Assembly: GCA_026686845.1 (NCBI GenBank)
Contig: JAIVEN010000015.1
Location: 5,843,001-5,907,000, forward strand
DNA from: Adenanthera pavonina
Taxonomy: Eukaryota; Streptophyta; Magnoliopsida; Fabales; Fabaceae
Length of the DNA stretch: 64,000 nt
Reading direction: 5' to 3'
In this document: positions 55,864-64,000 of the stretch, piece by piece
How positions within the stretch are numbered: the stretch's first letter is position 1
Layout: every line of letters starts with the position of its first letter
The notes under the pieces: model-generated
Databases searched by the model: none
What the model saw: only the letters and a program-made list of their open reading frames with translations
What the model was told of the DNA's origin: nothing
Program-made: the position numbers and the translations under genes

Positions 55864-58450
55864 ATGGCTACGTTGAAGACAATCTCTGCTGCTGTAAAAC
55901 TTATTGATACTAAGAAAGAAAACCTCAAGAAAGCGTACGATGAGCTCTACGCTCACTCTTCTCTTCTCTCATCCTCCTTCTCTCTCCCCTGGGCTGACCT
56001 TGATTCCCACTTTACATCAATCAAAGATACTCTCACTCGACGTTTTCACCGACTCGAGTCTCTTGAGTCCCGGCAATGCGACCCTCAATTGGAACGAGTT
56101 CACCAATCAATTCCTGTTTCTTCTTCATCATTGCCTAATCAAAATCCGAAGGTGGAAGATTGTCCCTCCTTTCCTAACGACCCGTCTTCATCTTCGAACC
56201 CTCCGAGCCAGAATGGAACTGATTTAGTTGCCGAAAAGTCTGTAGTTTCTGATGCGGTGATACCTAGGCACGAGTTGGTTGCACTTTGCGAGAAGATGGA
56301 TGGCAAGGGGTTGAGGAAGTACGTTATTGAGCATTTTAAAAGTAGTAAAGGTATTGAAAATGAGCTTCCTGGTGCTTTCGGTTGTGCTCCTGACCCAGCG
56401 GCCATGGTTCTGGATTCATTGGATGGGTTCCATGGGGCTAATGGCATGAAGGAAGCGGAATTGCGCAAGATCAGGAGGTGTTGCTTGCTCTTCTTGGAAC
56501 AGTTAAAGGTTATATCTCCCAAGATTGAACTCAACGTGAGAGAAAAAGCTAGGAAGTTGGCGGCAGAGTGGAAATTGAAGTTCATAAATGATGATCATGC
56601 AGACGCACTGGGGGCCTTGGGTTTTTTGCATTTTGTGTTGGCTTATGGTTTGGTTTCAGAAGTCAGCAGGGATGAACTTGTTGAATTTTCCGCAATGGCT
56701 GCGAGCAACAAGGTGGTTCCAGAGCTTTGCCGAATTATGGGTTTGGCTGATAAAGTTCCCGGTAAGACAATTGCCTTTTTAAGGTCATCTAATGTCTTCC
56801 AATTTAATGTTGTTCAAGGTTATATTGGTTCTTCAATAACTGGATTACTAATATGAAACAATTTCATCCTTTGTGTTAGAATTGTGGTGCGTTGTTGGTT
56901 ACAGACTTATTGATGACAACCCGGTTTATTTATGTGCGTGGTATATTAACGTGTTATTGGAATTATGATTTTTAGAAGTTTGAGGCTTGGGCATAAGTTT
57001 ATATTTTGAAATTGGATTCTCAAAAGAAGATGGACAGTTAGCTCGAATGAATTTAATATTTTAGAAGTAAGACAAGAAACAATTGGTAAATGTTATTATC
57101 TGGAAGGAACTATCAAAAATTTGAATAGGTAAATGCAATATGTGTGAGGTTGGAATATTAGTTTGATAGACGAATGGTATCTGCTTAAGAGGCATACAAT
57201 GAAAAGACAAATCTAACATGCTCATATGTTATTTAAAGTATCATGTGTTGTCATAAGCATTCGTCAAATGTTGACATGGAAATCCGTCCCTTCTTGAAAT
57301 TCCTTGGGCTGTTCAGGTTTCTGCTTGTTATGGTGGACTTGGTTCAGGGGCTTTATGTATATTTCATTTATGGATTAAAAGAAGAAAAATATACCTAGAA
57401 AAAATGTGAAGAGAAAAGATTGACCAGCATCTTATCATGTAATGATGATATTCTACATGCATACATAGACAGGCACGCATATGTGTGTAACTGTCATGTT
57501 TGTATAATTGCTAATTTGACCTTTTCAGGTAGTTTGTTGGCAAGAGATTAGACAACTATTGTTTTTGATTTTCAGATATTGTTCAGAAACTTACGGATAG
57601 GAGCAAACATGTTTTGGCTGTCAAGTATGTTATGGAGTTTAATCTTGCTGATAAGATCCCACCGGTACCCATCTTGAAAGCTTGTGTGGATGACTCTGAG
57701 AAGCTTGCTAAAAGAATTCTCCAAGAAGGGAAGCTTCCAGTAAGTGTGTCCTGATAATTGATAACCTTGTTTGTGATGCTAGTGCTCATATTTATTGTGG
57801 TGTTTTTTCAGGCTGAGGCCACAGCTCGAGAAATCCATAGACTGAAATCTGTCATTAAGGCTATTGAGAATCACAAACTTCAATCTGAATATCCAATAGC
57901 AAGCCTTGAGCAGCGTATAGAACAACTGGAGAAGCAGAAGGCAGATAAAAAACGGCCTGCACCTGTCATTGCTGCAAAGCCTCAACCCCAGCCTCAACAA
58001 CATCAGCAACAACATCAACAACAAAATAAAAATATTAAGGGCCTGAAGCAGAAGCAACATAGTGGAAACAAGAATCCTCGACTATCTGCTCCGGCTGCCC
58101 CTGCAGCTGTCCAGCAGAATGTCTGTTGTGCTAATTCAGCATTACACCAGTACCGACAGCCTCTTGTTCAGTCAACAGGTTTGTTGCCAAAACATCAGAA
58201 TTCATACATGAGCTCACAAGCCACGCCATATAGCATGTTGGGTCCAACCCCCACCATCTCACCTTATACAGGTCTTTCAGCTGGGTCTTATGATTTTGCC
58301 AGTGTCCCTATGGGTTCCAGTGGAAACCCCAGTCATGTTGGTTCTCATCCATACTCATCAGAGCCAAATTTTCCACCTGGTTATTGTGATAGAATCACTG
58401 CTTATGGTGGTCTTCCATATTATTACCACACATCTTACTATCCTCAGTAG
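55864..58450 (+). CDS. FRIGIDA-like protein (FRL3/FRL4 type)
   Basis: Three coding exons, 55864-56761, 57576-57739 and 57812-58450, giving 566 aa, in the family's range. The N-terminus (MATLKTISAAVKLIDTKKEN…HFTSIKDTL) is a coiled-coil region. The Frigida domain covers about residues 135-450 (LCEKMDGKGLRKYV, REKARKLAAEWK, GFLHFVLAYGL, CRIMGLADKVP, DKIPPVPILKAC). A helical stretch (EATAREIHRLKSVIKAI…LEQRIEQLEKQK), a Gln/His-rich run and a Tyr/Pro/Ser-rich tail ending YHTSYYPQ follow. Founding members help FRIGIDA complexes at FLC; this FRL3/4 branch is more general and its role here is not known. The start is the first ATG in a good family match, with in-frame homology from residue 1. Confidence 0.92.
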
Positions 58451-59096
58451 TTCAAGAAACTGTATCAGTTTTCAGAACTGAACTCTTGGGGTGGTATTAT
58501 AATATTTTAGTTTCCCCTGGCTTTGCACTGCTGGTTTTTGGTTATCAAAAGCATAATTTGCTTTGTTAATCACCATGATTGTAGGATAGGAACTAGATTC
58601 AGTAATTAAGAATTATGAGGGCGTGTTTGGTTTTACGCTCTTGATTCCTTGATCAGTTTGTATCTATAAGAATACTTTTAGGTTAATCGTGGTCTTCTAG
58701 ACTTATCTGCTCTCTTCTGTTTTTTTGTGGCAAGGGATGGGACTTAAATGGACTTTGAAAAGTAAAGCATCTCTATTAAGCGTAGAGCAATTCACTTGGG
58801 GAAAAATTCTTGTCAGATTTGTCTATCCACCTTCAGTTCATATGAGCATATGATTTTTTCTTTCCTATTTTAAAAATGTAAAAGAAGGCCATTATATTTA
58901 TAAAAGGGGTCGATCTTTTCAAAATCAATGTGTGGGATGGAAGTAATCTGCCCTCAGAAAACATTTTGTGGATTTATTTAATTATTTATAGATTTTACTT
59001 CGTCAGCCTCTCCCCATAAATAGATTTTGCCGATAGTGCGATGTTGAAATTCAAGCCTAGGACATAGGATGCACACAAATCCTGAAGTTTTTCTCC

Positions 59097-59250
59097 TTTT
59101 TTTTTTAATTTAATTTTGGTTACAAAGGACTGGGAGCGGGGAGTATGAAAGGGGCATGATAGAGATTGAACCTACTAATACCATGTTCCCCTGGCACTCA
59201 AGTGCCAGGGGGAGTTCCGCTTGAGCCAATCAGCCAAGGCCTAGGAGAAT
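59097..59250 (-). mobile_element. tRNA-derived SINE, minus orientation
   Basis: Read on the minus strand from about 59250: an A-box-like TGGCTCAAGCGG (59228-59217), a B-box-like GGTTCAATCTC (59172-59162), a short unique body, and an A-rich 3' tail (complement of T-run 59097-59106). This order is that of a pol III-transcribed tRNA-derived SINE. A perfect 11-bp inverted repeat lies between the boxes. Target duplications were not resolved. Confidence 0.65.
59188..59211. repeat. Perfect short hairpin inside the SINE
   Basis: CCCCTGGCACT, a CA loop, then AGTGCCAGGGG: 11-bp arms with a 2-base loop, very GC-rich against the local background. Confidence 0.9.
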
Positions 59251-59370
59251 TCAGTGTTGCTAAGAATTGCGTAGGAGGATATGTTACTTTTAATCTGATT
59301 ATTCTCAACCCTATGAACCATCCATCTAGGGGTGGCATTGGCAAGGACGCTATCTATTTTGTTTCTTTTA

Positions 59371-59393
59371 TATATATATATATATATATATAT
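59371..59393. repeat. (TA)n microsatellite
   Basis: About 11 TA units. Similar tracts occur near 9809, 14650, 32745, 37899, 42468, 44138, 47987 and 53455. Confidence 0.85.
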
Positions 59394-62300
59394 TTAAATT
59401 GCTCCTAAAAGTAGGATTGGGTGCACTGTACTTTCTCTGGTTTCTTTGTTTTCTTGTATATATGGACCCATCTAAGGTTGTCTTGAATGTAGTGCGAAGC
59501 CAGTCTCTTGGTGCCCTTTTTTTTGTTATTTATTTGTTTCTCTCTTCCAATTTGACTTTTGATACACCTTGCACCGAATAGACTTGTAGCCTTGGTTCTG
59601 AAGGGTGCTTAATATGGATTACGGTTCGTACTCTGGTAGCCATCTATATATAGGGATTTTTTTCTTTTTTTTTTTTTGGCCAAGGGGATTTTTGTCTTAA
59701 TCTACTAATAAACTGAGTGGACAAGAGATAATTTTTAATTATGTAAACGGACATGAAACGATGTTAATCACCCTAGTGGCCTTTGGTAGTGCATGTCATG
59801 TATGTTTCTTTCCATGAAAGTTGAAGTCTCATTCTTGCAGAAAGCAGCCCAAATTCTAACGTATTTTGGACTTTGGGTACCCATCTATCACTTGTACCTT
59901 GGGTAGGCCTCATTGATTTTTAATCCAAGTGAAGTGACATTGGAAATCTTGAGTTATGTGAGTCATTGAGGACAATATACCGTTTAAGCGGAGAGGTCAA
60001 ACTAATGACACTCAATAATCGACAATTAAGATAACCCCCTTTTCTCAATAACCGCACTTAGGTTGGTAAGATTAGGAGAATAAGCTTAAGAAAACACGTA
60101 TTTGTTTTTTCCTGTCAATTGTCAAGGGTGTTTTTGTGCTGTGCCCAAGAATAAAATCTCCTAGGCAATTTAATAAGACATTCTCTTGCATCTTGCATCA
60201 GCCTCAATCTTGATAAGATTTTACTTTTAAAGTATTTCCTATAAGAATTAAATTTCATGTTGATAAGAAGAGATCCCTTTACTAGCTTGACTAATTCCCT
60301 GGGGTAAATAAATGCTTGGTATATATTTTCCCCAGCATGAGCATAAGTAGATTTTCTGAATGTCAAAGACGTGACCATTCCTGGAGTTTCTGCATTCATT
60401 TCTCTGTGCAGCAGCTATAGTCTCTTCCTCTCCAGCCAGAAATATAGCTTTTGCATTTATTTTCTCTGGAAATTTATTTCTCTTTAGCAATTGCTTTACA
60501 TTTAGAAGCCCCTGGACTGTGTCTGAGAAAGATAAGAATAAGGTGAAAAAAAATGTATTGGAGAAAGTTTAAACTGTGGTACCTTTGAAGTGATCTTTTA
60601 CCTGTGGAAAAGATATGTCTGTATTATTATTTGATGTTGTTTTGTATAAGATTATTCATCCCACCTTTCCAAAAAGAAGTTCATCTTTTTGTATTGATAG
60701 CTGAGTAATGTAACATGTAAGAGACCTCGTTTTCTAAATGTATTGAAATTTTTATTCCCCTAATGGTTGAGACGTATTCTCAGTGCGTTCCATGAAAATG
60801 GGTCGTTCATGACTTCCCAGCTTTCTTCTTTTTGTGCTTGTGACTTGTTAGTGCTCAGGATGAATTCAATCCTCAAGACCAAAAATACCAATTTAAAACT
60901 GTTCATAGCTTTTATCAACAGGACTTTTTCTTTGATCAAAACCACAAATCTGTGGAAAATTTAGTCAATTTTAGAGTTAATGAAATGAGTATTCTATAAT
61001 CTTTTTGTGGTCAATTTTCACTTGTCTTTAGTTTAATTTATCTTGTATTAGATTTTGATTAGGAAAAATAAGAATAATTGAAGTTTAACTTTTTATTATT
61101 TACTTGGGGATGCACTTGTAGCATATTAAGAAATGATTTTGTAATTCTTAATGGCATACTTAAAAGTAATTTTTATCTATCACAATTTGCATTCCAACAA
61201 AGAAAATATAGTCATACATGATTACTTCCTCCACTTCATCATACAACTGCCAAAAGAGTGACGGATAAAATCATTCAACAGGATTACTACAAGATTGCTA
61301 GTGATAATTAGAATTAAATTATTTTAATGAGTATTTAAAAAATTAAATGCACTAAATTTATGGCAAATAACAAATGGAAATAGATTTTCTTAATTTCTTA
61401 CTAAAATTAGGATGTGAGAGTTGTATATAATGTTACTTTTCTTTTTGGCATTTTATATTTATTCTTTGGAAAATTCAAACTAAGGTAGACAAAATTGGGA
61501 TCTTTTCAATGTCATCTCCATCGAATTTCTATCTTCAGAGAGAAGACGGGTGAAATAATTTTCTCATCTCTATATGATCCTCCTCCTTTCTCTTTTTGAA
61601 TTGACAAATAATTTTAAAAAAGTCAAAAGCATCCAATGATGTGAGGCAGATTAGATTTTCCTTTTGAAGTTGAGTCTTTTATATTCTCTCTCTTTTTCTA
61701 TGAATTTACAAAATAAATTAGAAATTTTGTTTTTAAAAAATCTATTTTATTTGTAGGACCACTCTATTTAAATAGATCTTATACATTGAACACTACAAAA
61801 TTCCCATAGCATGCCTTCAATCAATTGGGAGTCATGAATGATTCATACTTTTAAAAAAAAATACCTTTCCTATGAAAACTCTTTTAGGGAGAGAAAGAGA
61901 GGTGATGTTTGAGTTTGGATAGACATATATCATATGCGATTCTAATGGATGTGACAAGTTCTGATATACAATTCATTTCATTTAGGTGGAAAGAGATAAC
62001 TCCGACTAAAATTAAAATAAATAAGTGAAAAAAATAAAAATAAAACACCCACCAAATCTTTTATCCTCTAATTGCATGGCTAGCCGTTAAAAGCTCAAAT
62101 TATCGTTTGCTTTTCTTCTTCCTTACCTAATCATAGGCATAAATGATATTTTCTCAGTGGAAAAATATAAGGTGGGAATTAGATAAAATAAAATAAAAAT
62201 GTTCATATAATTTTTCCCTTCTTTAAACCACTTTTCTTCAAAAGCTTTTGTCTTCAAGATCAATACAGCACGTCCATGAAAATTGACCACTTCCTCTTTA

Positions 62301-64000
62301 TTGTGAGTAAAAGCTGAAGAAACATCAGATTTCAGATTACCAATAATTGAGTCAAGAATTGCCCCATTTAGATGAAATTAAAATTCTAGTTTGCGTCCGA
62401 AGTCACATTTGGATGATCTCTAAGATGAACAATATATATAAATAAAACCTGCCTGAATTTGAATTGAAATAAAAAGATGAAATTCTAGACAAAATTAAAT
62501 AAATAGCCCACAAGATCTTCTTACATGGTATTTTCATCCCAATTTGATGCTAATAAGTGAAAAAAAATACCTCTTGTGGGTGATTCCAACTAAAATTTGA
62601 AGTTTGCATGTTAATTCAAACCTCACATCAGATATTGGGTTAGGTTTCAAAGTTTATATTACTAATTCTATAATTAAACTCCATTCAAAAGATAAAACTT
62701 AGGTTCCTTCCCTACAATTAACCTAGACATCTTAGAATTAAGACAATGTTTAGGAGGTCTGAATCCGCTAATTCCACAGGCAATTGCCGACAAAAAGCTA
62801 AAAAAAAAACCATTAGATTTAATTAAGAAAAGAGAAGAAAAAAAGTTGGGAAAAAAAAACAACGAGCTAAGGTGATATTGGCTGATATAGACAGTCATAT
62901 AAATTATATGAATCTAGTCCTTAATGGAACTAATTTTGGTTTAAATTGGGCTTTCAACTCAAAGGAAAGGGATTTATAGTTTTGCACCAATCACTCACTG
63001 CTTCTGATTTTGTGTGGTAAAGAGTAACATTGAGTTGGTACTTCCCCCACCACTTTTCACTTTCAAATCTTGCCTTGAGATTATAAAATTAATATTTTTA
63101 AAATTAAATAAATAAATAAAATAGTGAGAGGAAGGATTAGAGACATTTTTGTTACAAAATCTTTGTCCAATAGTAAATAATGCCTTGACACAATCATTAG
63201 CCTGTCTGCCTTAAAGTCCAAAAGTTAAATCCACACAATCCCCACTTTTTCGCTTTTAGATAAGAAATTGTTTAAATATTGGTTGTTAAAATTTTTTTAA
63301 TTTTTTTGAAAGGATTGAGTTGTCCCACTCAAATTGGATGTTTTTGAGTTGTTGTTAGAAATTATAATAAACTTAATCTCCCTTATTTAAATTTGTTCTA
63401 AATAATTAATTCTTATGGATTTACTAGAATATTTAATCTAATTATCATTATTGGGATGCTTTTAATAAACATTACAGATATGAACCAAAACTACAGATCA
63501 TAGCTACCAATAATCAATATCATGAATTTAATTTTTAACTATATATATAAAAAAATTCTTATTATAAGAAATAAAATTTATTTTAATAATTTTTATATTT
63601 AAAAGAGATTCATCTTTAACTATATTGGATAAAAATATTCTTATGCTAAAAAGAACACGTGATGGCTTAGAGAGTTTAACTCAATTTCAATTTAAATAAA
63701 CTTCTTACAAACTTACAAAATTCTTTTATTCTTGTGTTAATATTATATTCTCACTGAATCACTTTTTTCGACTCCCCATAGTGGCGATGTCAGAACGTTA
63801 GATCTTCAAAATGTACTGAAAAATAAATAAATTTTTATTTCCCCATCTGTACTAGATGATTTTTTCTTTTTCCTTTTCTCTTGCAGTAATAATCGTTTGT
63901 TGTTAAATATTATCAATTAATCACCAATAAAATTTGATATAGTTAATAAATAATTATAAAATGTTTTAAACATATTATCTAATGTTGGATTCATATCGGG

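Larger units (their letters stand above)
58451..64000. other. Gene-free 3' region with one SINE
   Basis: No gene is recognised. Contains the FRIGIDA-like 3' UTR, the SINE at 59097-59250 and a TA tract at 59371-59393. Two overlapping minus-strand frames (60115-60490) have mid-range composition but no known domain. From 61 kb on, DNA is AT-rich with simple A and T runs. Confidence 0.5.

Noticed and set aside
60115..60490. Two overlapping minus-strand frames of 94 and 80 codons in the 3' gene-free region
   Set aside because: No recognisable domain, no plausible splice partners, and no coding-like bias in either frame; left as non-coding.
1..64000. tRNA, rRNA, CRISPR, viral or bacterial insertions
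   Set aside because: None seen by eye; the only tRNA-like sequence recognised is the SINE at 59.1-59.25 kb and a weak trace near 50.23 kb.

Overview
This window is nuclear DNA from a flowering plant, almost certainly a eudicot. The genes are split by many short, AT-rich introns, the protein families are plant-specific (LOG-like, KIN-12, WNK, FRIGIDA-like, PRAT/HP20-type), and the long AT-rich intergenic DNA carries Stowaway- and Tourist-like MITEs, a SINE and microsatellites. There is no sign of bacterial, viral or organellar sequence. The species cannot be named from sequence alone.

Layout. (1) 1.6-4.5 kb, +: a plastid-targeted LOG/'lysine decarboxylase'-fold protein with a GC-AG intron and a MITE in its last intron. 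(2) 5.6-8.0 kb, -: tubulin-folding cofactor A (TFCA), three coding exons. (3) 10.8-21.2 kb, -: a tandem duplication of a C2-domain gene with its leader exon, leader intron, promoter and a truncated 3' fragment of itself. The upstream copy differs in that its first unit holds a MITE cluster and the second does not. A small orphan ORF (+) lies just past the array. (4) 23.9-30.3 kb, +: a 16-exon kinesin-12 protein (1157 aa) with an intact P-loop but degenerate switch motifs. A 4 x 150 bp tandem array follows it. (5) 32.9-34.9 kb, +: a PRAT (Tim17/22/23) gene of the HP20 type with an apparent frameshift in exon 1 and an in-frame stop inside its conserved C-terminus. (6) 38.0-39.7 kb, -: a two-RRM hnRNP-like protein. 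(7) 44.4-46.4 kb, -: an LRR receptor-like pseudokinase broken by at least five separate lesions. (8) 49.7-51.3 kb, -: a WNK11-type kinase. (9) 55.9-58.5 kb, +: a FRIGIDA-like protein. (10) 58.5-64 kb: no gene recognised; holds a tRNA-derived SINE.

The genes are independent nuclear loci, not an operon or pathway. The order kinesin-like / PRAT / two-RRM protein / WNK appears to match Arabidopsis chr5 (At5g55510-At5g55560) and partly chr4 (At4g26650-At4g26670); that comparison is from memory. Two genes act on microtubules (TFCA, KIN-12). The C2, WNK and probably the RRM genes share a spliced non-coding leader exon, and TFCA has an acceptor just before its start codon.

The items most worth following up are the motor-degenerate KIN-12, the two lesions in the PRAT gene, the near-identical tract between the C2 copies, the multiply broken receptor kinase, the GC-AG introns and the SINE with its internal perfect hairpin. 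I found nothing that looks like a wholly new molecular system.
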